A stretch of 64,000 bases of DNA from an uncultured beta proteobacterium (GTDB taxonomy: Bacteria > Pseudomonadota > Gammaproteobacteria > Burkholderiales > SG8-39), in the NCBI GenBank assembly GCA_903928055.1, contig CAIYPG010000076.1:1-64000 (forward strand). Direction: 5' to 3'. The notes under the pieces were generated by a model. It was given only the letters and a program-made list of their open reading frames with translations. It was not told the DNA's origin and did no database searches. Positions 27,263-34,451 of this stretch are shown here, piece by piece. Positions within the stretch are counted from its first letter, which is position 1. Every line of letters starts with the position of its first letter. The translations under genes were made by a program, and so were the position numbers.

Positions 27263-28042
27263 TCATGACAGATCGCGCCAGCCGAAACCCTCGGACTGGT
27301 CCGCAAGGCCAACCCAGTCGGGCTCACAGCCCAATGCCGACACCAGCGCCGCCCGCGCCAGTTCCGGCGTGTTGTTCTGCTTCGAGAGATGGGCCGCGAC
27401 AAGATGCCTGAGGCGTGAGCAATCGAGGGAAGCAAGCAATGCCGCAGAGGACTCGTTGTCCAGGTGCCCGAAACGGCCGGACACCCTGGCTTTCAGCCAC
27501 GCTGGATAGGCGCCTTTGCGCAACAACCCCAGGTCATGATTCGTTTCCAGAACCAGCGCTTCACAGCCGGAGAGCATGGCTTCGATGTGCGGCGTTGAGC
27601 ATCCGGCATCGGTCAGCACGCCCAGGCGCCGCACACCATCCGAGAGCACGTACTGAACCGGCTCGCGGGCGTCATGGGGAACCGTATAAGGCTGCACCAG
27701 CACATCGCCGATTTCAACCGGCGCATGCCCGTCAATCAGCGTCACTGCAACACTTCCGTCAACGCCTTCATCCTGCTCCCGCGCCGCAGTCAGGGTGCCG
27801 TATGTCAACCAGACCGGCAATCCATGCCTGCGTGCAAACGGGAACACCCCGCCGACGTGATCGGAATGCTCATGCGTGACGATGATTCCCGTGAGGTCTT
27901 CGGGCACAAGACCAAGGCGGCCGAGGCGCAAGGCGGTTTCGCGCGGGTTGAAGCCGCAGTCGAGGAGAATGCGTGTGGTCGCGGATTCGAATATCAGGCA
28001 ATTGCCCTGACTGCCGCTGCCCAGCGAGGCGAACCGGGTCAT
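27263..28042 (-). CDS. MBL-fold metallohydrolase (YycJ/WalJ-like)
   Basis: A cytosolic metallo-beta-lactamase-fold hydrolase of 259 residues. The start MTRFASLGSGSQGNCLIFES is typical of the YycJ/WalJ group. Metal ligands are in the HxHxDH motif TGIIVTHEHSDHVGG, with later ligands in VLETNHD and the C-terminal HLVAAHLSKQNNTPE. Relatives have exonuclease activity and have been linked to DNA repair or cell-wall signalling. The substrate here is not evident. It lies 39 bp downstream of bamC on the same strand and is probably in the dapA-bamC operon. Confidence 0.9.
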   Translation of the reverse strand: MTRFASLGSGSQGNCLIFESATTRILLDCGFNPRETALRLGRLGLVPEDLTGIIVTHEHSDHVGGVFPFARRHGLPVWLTYGTLTAAREQDEGVDGSVAVTLIDGHAPVEIGDVLVQPYTVPHDAREPVQYVLSDGVRRLGVLTDAGCSTPHIEAMLSGCEALVLETNHDLGLLRKGAYPAWLKARVSGRFGHLDNESSAALLASLDCSRLRHLVAAHLSKQNNTPELARAALVSALGCEPDWVGLADQSEGFGWRDLS

Positions 28043-28081
28043 CCGCCGCTACGCCTCCGCAGTTGCACTGATTAAATTCGC

Positions 28082-29251
28082 CTACTTCAGCTGATCGTGC
28101 AGCAGGGAAAGAATTTTTCGCCCTGTATCGGAACGTTCCGCAGTGCCGTTCTTGTCCTGCACCTGGATCTGGCTGGAGTCGTTGACGTCCTTGACCAGTA
28201 CACGGTACTGCTCGGGCCTGATCGGGGTGCTGTTCGAACGCCAGAAAGCCAGCTTTGACAGCAACCCTTCATCTTTCTTGCCGTTGGCCAAGTCGGATTC
28301 CGGATCAACGTAGCGAACAAAGTAATACCCCTTGGAGCGATCGCGGTCTTCAACCGTGAATCCGACGCGGTCCAGCGCCAGACCCACCCGGCGCCAGGCC
28401 CGGTCAAACGGCTCCGCCAGGTCGATCTGTCCGGAACCATCTGCCGTCTTGACCAGTTTGGCGCGGTCAGTCTGCTCGGCAGCCGCAATCACTTCACGCG
28501 CCCTGCCTTGTTCGACGCCGAAACGTACCATCAGCTTGCCAAGGAATTCCGCCTCCAGGTCAGGATCAGCCGGACGCGGTTGCCAGATGAATGTGGTAAG
28601 ACCCGAGGTGGTGCCCGCTTTTTCCGAGGCCACCTCAACCAACCCACGGTGACTGATGTAGATTTCCGTGGAGTTCGGCTCGGCGCCTCGCTCTAGGCGC
28701 GTCCTGAACTTGTCACGCTCGCCGGTCGAGAAAAGCTGATCAAGGTAAGTTCCCAACGCATTGCGAACAAGATCAGTTGGAATTTTCGCGCGATTCTCGG
28801 CCCAGTCCGTTTCCATGACGCCCGACTCCGGAACCTCGAGATTCACCAGGAAGCCGGACTCCTGCCAGAACTCCTTGACCACCGGCCAGACTTTCTCCGG
28901 GGTGTCGTTGACCACCAGCCAGCGCTGCGATCCCGCGCGCTCGATGCGCACCTTGGTTATCGTGGGCAGCAACTCACCCGATCCGGAACGTGCCGCCCCC
29001 TTTTCAGCAGCATAGGCCGAATAGGTATTGACGGTGCCCGGCGCCCCGGCCGGCAGCGTGAATCTGTCATCCCCCGTGGGCCGAGTCAGATTGGGCGGCA
29101 GTTCGAGCGGAGGCAGGGACTGCTTGGCAGCCGACTTGTAGTCAGCCTTGCTACCCTTGTCCTCAACCATTCCGGTCAGATTCGAAAGGGTACTGCACGA
29201 ACACAACACGGTCGCAGCCAGCACCGGGACAAGCCAATATGTCGGTTTCAT
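28082..29251 (-). CDS. bamC: Outer-membrane protein assembly factor BamC (NlpB)
   Basis: The lipoprotein subunit of the BAM complex, which folds beta-barrel proteins into the outer membrane; 389 residues. The signal peptide with lipobox is [13 protein letters not shown]. The conserved N-terminal unstructured lasso [22 protein letters not shown] binds BamD in E. coli. Two helix-grip domains follow, including [20 protein letters not shown] and [19 protein letters not shown]. The order dapA-bamC matches the classic dapA-nlpB arrangement of gamma- and betaproteobacteria. The start overlaps the dapA stop by 4 bp. Confidence 0.95.
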   Translation of the reverse strand: MKPTYWLVPVLAATVLCSCSTLSNLTGMVEDKGSKADYKSAAKQSLPPLELPPNLTRPTGDDRFTLPAGAPGTVNTYSAYAAEKGAARSGSGELLPTITKVRIERAGSQRWLVVNDTPEKVWPVVKEFWQESGFLVNLEVPESGVMETDWAENRAKIPTDLVRNALGTYLDQLFSTGERDKFRTRLERGAEPNSTEIYISHRGLVEVASEKAGTTSGLTTFIWQPRPADPDLEAEFLGKLMVRFGVEQGRAREVIAAAEQTDRAKLVKTADGSGQIDLAEPFDRAWRRVGLALDRVGFTVEDRDRSKGYYFVRYVDPESDLANGKKDEGLLSKLAFWRSNSTPIRPEQYRVLVKDVNDSSQIQVQDKNGTAERSDTGRKILSLLHDQLK

Positions 29252-30165
29252 CCTGCTTTTCCTTCAACGACGCGCAAACCACTTGTTGAAATGCTTATGT
29301 CGGCCGCGCGCATGGCCTCCCTGACGGTATCGTGAAACTGTGCGGCCAGCGGCGTCAGCGGCAAACGGATGCCGGCACCGATGAGCCCCATCTGCCCCAC
29401 CGCCCACTTCACCGGAATCGGGTTCGCTTCGACGAACAGCTTCTGGTGCAATGGCAGCAGTTTGTTATTGATCGTGCGCGCAAGGCCCAGATCACCCGCC
29501 TGTGCGGCGACACACATCTCGTGCATGAGACGGGGTGCGACATTCGCCGTCACGGAGATGACGCCATGCCCGCCAAGCAGCAGCAGCGCAAGGCCGCTGG
29601 CATCATCGCCACTGTAGACCGCGAAGCGCTCAGGCGCACGGCGCAGCAGATCACTGCACCGCTCCATGTTGGCTGTGGCGTCCTTGATGCCGACGATGTT
29701 CGGCACTTCGGCCAGACGCAGCACGGTATCGTTGGCGATATCAGCAACCGTTCGACCCGGAACGTTGTACAGAATGGTCTCGATTTCGACGGCTTCGGCA
29801 ATGGCGCGGAAATGCCGGTACAGTCCTTCCTGTGAAGGCCTGTTGTAGTAAGGCACAACCGACAGGCACGCAGCTGCGCCGGCCTTCTTGGCTGATTCGG
29901 TAAGTTCAATTGCCTCGGCGGTTGAATTTGCGCCAGTGCCCGCCACGATGGGAATTCGGCCGGCGGCAAACTCAACGGCCTTGCGGATCAGTTCCTTGTG
30001 CTCGTCAAAATCGACCGTCGGCGATTCGCCGGTGGTGCCAACGACCACAATCCCATCAGTGCCTTCGGCAACGTGAAAATCAATGAGCCCGCGAAATCGT
30101 GCGAGGTCCAGACGACCATCGTCCAGCATGGGGGTGACTATGGCGACAAGGCTTCCGGTCAGCAT
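29248..30165 (-). CDS. dapA: 4-hydroxy-tetrahydrodipicolinate synthase
   Basis: DapA condenses pyruvate with aspartate semialdehyde in lysine and diaminopimelate synthesis; 305 residues. The TIM-barrel signatures are [16 protein letters not shown], the Tyr pair [25 protein letters not shown] and the Schiff-base lysine in [15 protein letters not shown]. The start [13 protein letters not shown] is the standard N-terminus. The stop overlaps the bamC ATG by 4 bp, so translation is coupled. It is divergent from the tRNA-Arg gene. Confidence 0.97.
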   Translation of the reverse strand: MLTGSLVAIVTPMLDDGRLDLARFRGLIDFHVAEGTDGIVVVGTTGESPTVDFDEHKELIRKAVEFAAGRIPIVAGTGANSTAEAIELTESAKKAGAAACLSVVPYYNRPSQEGLYRHFRAIAEAVEIETILYNVPGRTVADIANDTVLRLAEVPNIVGIKDATANMERCSDLLRRAPERFAVYSGDDASGLALLLLGGHGVISVTANVAPRLMHEMCVAAQAGDLGLARTINNKLLPLHQKLFVEANPIPVKWAVGQMGLIGAGIRLPLTPLAAQFHDTVREAMRAADISISTSGLRVVEGKAG

Positions 30166-30292
30166 GGCGTGTGTTCCTGAATCATGGCCGGCATTTTAGC
30201 CCAATTCACCGGCCATTCCTGTAACCGATTGCATCCGGAACTTATCGCGCAAACACTTGTCGCGCCGGGACATTTTCCAGCCGCCACGGGGC

Positions 30293-30436
30293 TCAAAAGC
30301 ACAGCTTCAGGTCGGCAAGTGCAATGACCATGGTCGGGGAGAGATAGGCGGAATAGGCAAGCGCCAACGCAAAGGCAATGCCGATACCAGCTACGCCCGT
30401 CGTCATGCGCCGTTTTTGCCTGCGTGTCATCACCAT
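30293..30436 (-). CDS. Small single-span membrane protein
   Basis: A possible 47-residue protein. A basic N-terminus (MTRRQKRR) is followed by one hydrophobic helix (TTGVAGIGIAFALALAYSAY) and a short tail LSPTMVIALADLKLCF. The layout of a positive-inside anchor and a tail of the form SPxMVxxLxxLxLC resembles small conserved proteins of proteobacteria that I cannot name. The start is the ATG at 30436 or 30430. There is no strong ribosome site. It lies between dapA and the tRNA gene in an otherwise empty stretch. Confidence 0.4.
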   Translation of the reverse strand: MVMTRRQKRRMTTGVAGIGIAFALALAYSAYLSPTMVIALADLKLCF

Positions 30437-30489
30437 CCAAGCATTATATGTCGGCTGGTTTCGACCAACAGCCACATTGGGGGGAAGGA

Positions 30490-30495
30490 TATAAT
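30490..30495 (+). promoter_or_regulatory. TATAAT -10 element for tRNA-Arg
   Basis: A perfect TATAAT lies 25 bp before the mature tRNA 5' end. No clear -35 is seen at 17 bp. Confidence 0.45.
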
Positions 30496-30519
30496 CGCAG
30501 CGGCATTCAGGTTAAATCA

Positions 30520-30595
30520 GCCCCCGTAGCTCAGTGGATAGAGCACCTTCCTCCTAAGAAGGGGGTCACACGTTCGATTCGTGTCGGGGGCGCCA
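30520..30595 (+). tRNA. tRNA-Arg (anticodon CCT)
   Basis: A full 76-nt cloverleaf including an encoded CCA. The acceptor arms are GCCCCCG and CGGGGGC. The D arm is GCTC/GAGC. The anticodon arm CCTTC/GAAGG has loop CTCCTAA, giving anticodon CCT. The variable loop is 5 nt and the T arm ACACG/CGTGT has loop TTCGATT. It reads AGG codons. Confidence 0.97.
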
Positions 30596-30815
30596 AAGAT
30601 TGAACGACTCAGTTGTCAATTCAATGTGAGATGCCGCCTCCGGTACATTCCGGGGCACCTCATTTTTGTTTCAAATAGTGGCACAATCCAGAACCGCATC
30701 CCATCAAAATGGGCCGGCGCCCCCGGCCCCAGCCGTACAATAAAAACAGCGCTCACGAGTGCCCGGGGCCAACTTTTGGCGCCAGGCGCACCGGAAACCT
30801 CAGGAGGAGCATCGA

Positions 30816-31358
30816 ATGGCAATGATTCTGGTCTACGACCCTACCGCACCTCTGGGCGAAGAAGGCATCCGCCAAGCCAGCCACGCGCTGAAAAGTCTGA
30901 CAGGCAAGGTGGTCGGTTTCATCGACAACTCCAAGCCCAATTTCAGCAATCTCATCGATGTCATTTCGCAGAGTCTGATCGAGCGCTACGGCGTGAAGTC
31001 GGTGATCACGCGCCGCAAACCCATGGCCTCGGTGCCGGCCACCGCCTCCGACATGAAAGACCTGGTCGAGCAGTGCGACCTGGTGATCACCGGATCGGGT
31101 GACTGAGGCTCATGCACGTCGTGGAGTGTCCACGACGCCATTGAAGTGCAAAAGCGCCAGCGCCAGACGCTGACCATCGCCACCACCGCGTTCCAGGTGC
31201 TGGCCCGCACCCAGGCCAAGGCCCTCGGCCAGCCCGAGCTGCCGGTGGCCATCATTCCCCATCCGCTGGGCCCGCTTTCGCTCAAGGAACTGCATGACAT
31301 CGTGGACAGGCAACTGGATGCCATGGTGAAGCTGGTCTGCGAGGGCAACATTAAATGA
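30816..31358 (+). CDS. UGSC-family selenoprotein (stand-alone), in-frame UGA at 31104-31106
   Basis: I read 30816-31358 as one 180-residue protein with selenocysteine at position 97, encoded by the TGA at 31104. The flanking residues are ITGSGD-U-GSCTSW, the hallmark of the UGSC selenoprotein family known from environmental sequence surveys. The open frame continues unbroken after the TGA for 84 codons of good-looking protein (TLTIATTAFQVLARTQAKAL, LPVAIIPHPLGPLS). It aligns across the TGA with the second UGSC gene at 34452. U97 and Cys100 form a UxxC redox pair. An AGGAGGAG ribosome site precedes the ATG. Its stop overlaps the ATG of the next gene. The enzymatic role is unknown. The alternative is a nonsense-broken gene. 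Confidence 0.85.
31104..31139 (+). promoter_or_regulatory. SECIS-like stem-loop after the UGA of the first UGSC gene
   Basis: A perfect 9-bp stem (31117-31125 CGTCGTGGA with 31129-31137 TCCACGACG) is closed by the loop GTG. The loop begins 20 nt after the UGA. A small apical loop with G in its first two positions, at about 16-37 nt from UGA, meets the general description of bacterial SECIS elements bound by SelB. GGC/GCC (31107-31109 and 31137-31139) may add an outer pairing. Confidence 0.65.
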
Positions 31359-32422
31359 ATCAGAATGCCGCAAAAAAAACCGAGACGAGCAGGCAACTGA
31401 TCGAAGTCGACAACGACATCGAAGCCGTCAACCACCTCTATCGCGAGCGGCGCTGGGGCGACGGCCTTCCGGTCATCCCGCCTACGCGCGAACGCGTCGA
31501 GCGCATGCTGGGCGGCACCACGCGGCCTGCCGATGAGGTAGTGGCGCACGTGCAGCCGGGATTCGGGGCAGCGACAGTGAGGCTGATTGCAGTCAATGCC
31601 GTGATGGCAGGCTGCAATCCAGGATGCATGCCGGTGCTGATCGCTGCCATCGAGGCGGTGACAGATCCCTTGTTCAACCTGCAGGGCATACAGGCGACCA
31701 CCAACGCAGCCACGGCGTTCCTCATCGTCAACGGTCCGATCGCCGCGAAGCTCGACATGAACAGCGGCCTAAACTGCCTGGGCCAGGGAAACTGGGCCAA
31801 TGCCACGATAGGTCGTGCGCTGCACCTCATCATGCAGAACGTCGGCAGGGCGCTGCCAGGCGAAATGGACCGCGCCACACAGGGACAGCCGGGCAAGTTC
31901 ACTTTCTGCTGCCCAGAAAACGAAGCAGACAGCCCGTGGACGCCGCTGCATGTCGACCGCGGCTTCAAGCCGGAGCAAAGCGCGGTCACCGTGGTTGGCG
32001 CATCGGGCACGCTCAACCTGCTCTGCCACGAAAAGGATGCGGCCGACCTGCTGCGCGTGCTGGCGGACAGCATCCGGTACCCGGCCAGCAACGACTATTG
32101 GTGTGGTGGTGCACCCTGGGTGATCATCGGTCCCGAACATGCCGAAATCTTTGCCGCGGCCGGCATGGACAAGGAAACGGTGCGGTTGGGTTTATGGGAA
32201 CAGTCCAAGATGAAGGCCAGCCGGCGTTCCATGAGAGATCTGGCGCGCACCCGCGATGCACGCACCGCGGAACTGGGCGAGATCGGCCCGGATACGCTGC
32301 TGCCCATTTCGCCCACACCGCAGGACCTGGGCATCATCGTCGCCGGCGGCCCTGGCACACACTCGGTCTACATCCCCACGTTCGGAAACACGCGCTCGGT
32401 CACGCGGCAAATCAAGACCTAG
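31355..32422 (+). CDS. UGSC-partner protein (uncharacterised second domain)
   Basis: A 355-residue cytosolic protein without signal or membrane helices, homologous along its length to the C-terminal part (after about residue 210) of the fused UGSC protein at 34452. Shared segments are GDGLPVIPPTRERVERML, ATVRLIAVNAVMAGCNP, FLIVNGPIAAKL and the C-terminal GPEHAEIFAAAGMDKETVR. A Cys in VMAGC is kept in both; the additional CCPENE is specific to this copy. The ATG overlaps the stop of the UGSC gene, so the two are translationally coupled. The fusion elsewhere implies that the two proteins work together. No known enzyme family is recognised. Confidence 0.85.
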   Translation: MNQNAAKKTETSRQLIEVDNDIEAVNHLYRERRWGDGLPVIPPTRERVERMLGGTTRPADEVVAHVQPGFGAATVRLIAVNAVMAGCNPGCMPVLIAAIEAVTDPLFNLQGIQATTNAATAFLIVNGPIAAKLDMNSGLNCLGQGNWANATIGRALHLIMQNVGRALPGEMDRATQGQPGKFTFCCPENEADSPWTPLHVDRGFKPEQSAVTVVGASGTLNLLCHEKDAADLLRVLADSIRYPASNDYWCGGAPWVIIGPEHAEIFAAAGMDKETVRLGLWEQSKMKASRRSMRDLARTRDARTAELGEIGPDTLLPISPTPQDLGIIVAGGPGTHSVYIPTFGNTRSVTRQIKT

Positions 32423-32443
32423 ATGCATCAACAAGGAGAAAGC

Positions 32444-33421
32444 ATGAGCAAGTTCAAGCTGGCGGCCATTGCGGGCACCCTGTGCGCAGCGAGCATGGCG
32501 TGTGCCCTGGCGCACGCCCAGGATGCCTATCCCGGCAAGCCGATCAAGCTGATCGTGCCCTATGCCGCAGGCGGACCTACCGACATTGTGGCGCGCACGG
32601 TAGGCATGAAACTCACCGAGCGCATCGGCCAGCAACTGGTGATCGACAACCGCGGCGGCGCCAACGGCATCATTGGCATGGAGTTGGCTGCCAAGGCGCC
32701 GGCGGACGGCTACAACCTGGTCATGGGCGGCGCTGGCGTGCTGGGCAGCAACCCGGCCTTCTACTCCAAGCTGCCGTACGACGCGGTGAAGGACTTCGCG
32801 CCCATCAGTCTGCTGACGCAAGCGCCACTGCTGCTGGTGGTGAATCCTTCGCTGGGCGTAAAGACCTTTCCCGAATTCATCAAGCTGGCCAAGGCCAGGC
32901 CCGGCGAGCTGAGCTTCGGCTCAGGCGGCACCGGCGGTGTGGCGCACCTGGCAGGCGAACTGCTCAACTACATGGGCGGCGTGAAAACCGTACACGTGCC
33001 CTACAAGGGCGCCGCCCCGGCCATGTCCGATCTGCTGGGCGGACAGATCGCCTTCACCTTCACCAGCACTGTGGCTGCGATTCCCAACGTCAAGAGTGGC
33101 AAGCTGATCGGACTGGGCGTGACCTGGGCCAAGCGCGCGCCCGCCTTGCCGGATGTTCCCTCGATCGCGGACACCTATCCCGGCTATGAAGTGCGCGTGT
33201 GGTACGGGTTTCTCGCGCCGTCGAAGACGCCGCGCGCCATGGTGGACAAACTGAACCGCGAGCTGGACATCGTGGTGCGTAATCCGGAAGTGGTGCAGCG
33301 CTTCATCGCTGACGGCGGCGAGGCGGTGGGCGGCTCGCCTGAAGTGTTCTCCAAAGTGATTGCCCAGGAGATCGCCATCTGGACCAAGCTGGCCAGGGAC
33401 ACCGGACTGAAGCTCGAATAA
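32444..33421 (+). CDS. Bug-family receptor, copy A of a tandem pair
   Basis: A 325-residue periplasmic receptor of the TctC/Bug family. The signal peptide ends CALAHAQDAYPG. The mature protein has YPGKPIKLIVPYAAGGPTD, VIDNRGGANGIIGME, GSGGTGGVAHLAGEL, VPYKGAAPAMSDLLGGQI and DVPSIADTYPG. The ATG at 32444 follows AAGGAGAA and begins the signal peptide; an earlier ATG at 32423 is less likely. It starts 21 bp after the UGSC-partner gene and belongs to the same apparent operon. It is much closer to copy B than to the other Bug receptors in the window. The ligand is unknown but presumably the substrate of the UGSC system. Confidence 0.93.
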   Translation: MSKFKLAAIAGTLCAASMACALAHAQDAYPGKPIKLIVPYAAGGPTDIVARTVGMKLTERIGQQLVIDNRGGANGIIGMELAAKAPADGYNLVMGGAGVLGSNPAFYSKLPYDAVKDFAPISLLTQAPLLLVVNPSLGVKTFPEFIKLAKARPGELSFGSGGTGGVAHLAGELLNYMGGVKTVHVPYKGAAPAMSDLLGGQIAFTFTSTVAAIPNVKSGKLIGLGVTWAKRAPALPDVPSIADTYPGYEVRVWYGFLAPSKTPRAMVDKLNRELDIVVRNPEVVQRFIADGGEAVGGSPEVFSKVIAQEIAIWTKLARDTGLKLE

Positions 33422-33448
33422 GCGGAAAGACTTCCTCGCAAGATCACA

Positions 33449-34441
33449 ATGAGGGGCATCATGTTCAAACCGGCAGCCATACTCGGCATACTTGGAATTG
33501 CTTGCGCGTTTGCAAGCGGCAACGGCATCGCGCAAAGCGATGCCTATCCCGGCAAACCGATCCGGCTCATCGTGCCCTACGTGGCCGGCGGGCCAACAGA
33601 CATCGTCGCCCGTACGGTGGGCGCCAAGCTCACCGAGCGCATCGGCCAGCAACTGCTGGTCGACAACCGCGGCGGCGCCAATGGCATCATCGGCATGGAG
33701 ATGGCCGCCAAGGCCCCGGCCGACGGCTACAACCTGCTGCTGGGTGGTGCCGGCGTGCTGGGCACCAATCCCGCCTTCTATGCCAAGCTGCCCTATGACG
33801 CAGTCAAGGATTTCGCGCCCATCAGCCTGCTCACCTCTGCACCGCTGCTGCTGACGGTGCATCCCTCCCTCGGCGTGAAGACCTTCCCTGAGTTCATCAA
33901 GCTAGCCAGGTCAAAGCCTGGCGAGCTGAGCTTCGGTTCGGGGGGGACCGGCAGCGTGCCGCACCTGGCCGGAGAGCTGCTTGGCTACATGGCCGGAGCG
34001 AAGTTCCTGCACACGCCCTACAAGGGGGCCGCCCCCGCAATGAATGATTTGCTCGGCGGTCAGATCTCCTTTCTCTTCATCAGTACGGTGGCCGCCTTGC
34101 CCAACGTCAAGGCCGGCAAGCTGGTCGGCCTCGCGGTGACCTGGTCCAAGCGCGCCCAGACACTTCCAGACATACCCTCCATCTCGGAGACCTTCCCGGG
34201 CTACGAAGCGCGCGTATGGTATGGCATCCTCGCCCCGGCGAAGACACCGCGGCCCATTGTCGACAAGCTCAATCGCGAGCTCAACCAGGTGATCCAGAAT
34301 CCCGAAGTCGTGCAGCGTTTCGCCATCGACGGCGGCGAGCCGGTTGGCGGCCCGCCCGAGGCGTTCGCCAGGACCATCGCACAGGAGATCGCCATCTGGA
34401 CCCGGTTGGCGAAAGATACCGGGCTGAAACTTGAAGAATAA
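33449..34441 (+). CDS. Bug-family receptor, copy B of a tandem pair
   Basis: A 330-residue periplasmic receptor nearly collinear with copy A. Both share YPGKPI(K/R)LIVPY, GGPTDIVARTVG, GGANGIIGME, AAKAPADGYNL, KLPYDAVKDFAPISLLT and IAQEIAIWT. Differences cluster in the signal peptide and in parts of the binding lobes, so ligand preference may differ. The signal peptide ends NGIAQSDAYPG. The start is 33449 or the Met four codons later. It lies 27 bp after copy A and ends 10 bp before the fused UGSC gene. This is a recent tandem duplication retained inside the UGSC cluster. Confidence 0.93.
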   Translation: MRGIMFKPAAILGILGIACAFASGNGIAQSDAYPGKPIRLIVPYVAGGPTDIVARTVGAKLTERIGQQLLVDNRGGANGIIGMEMAAKAPADGYNLLLGGAGVLGTNPAFYAKLPYDAVKDFAPISLLTSAPLLLTVHPSLGVKTFPEFIKLARSKPGELSFGSGGTGSVPHLAGELLGYMAGAKFLHTPYKGAAPAMNDLLGGQISFLFISTVAALPNVKAGKLVGLAVTWSKRAQTLPDIPSISETFPGYEARVWYGILAPAKTPRPIVDKLNRELNQVIQNPEVVQRFAIDGGEPVGGPPEAFARTIAQEIAIWTRLAKDTGLKLEE

Positions 34442-34451
34442 GGGCACCGAA

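Noticed and set aside
30816-31106. A short protein ending at the TGA of the first UGSC gene
   Set aside because: It ends in the middle of the conserved UGSC motif, and the downstream frame continues the same protein; reading the TGA as selenocysteine explains both halves.
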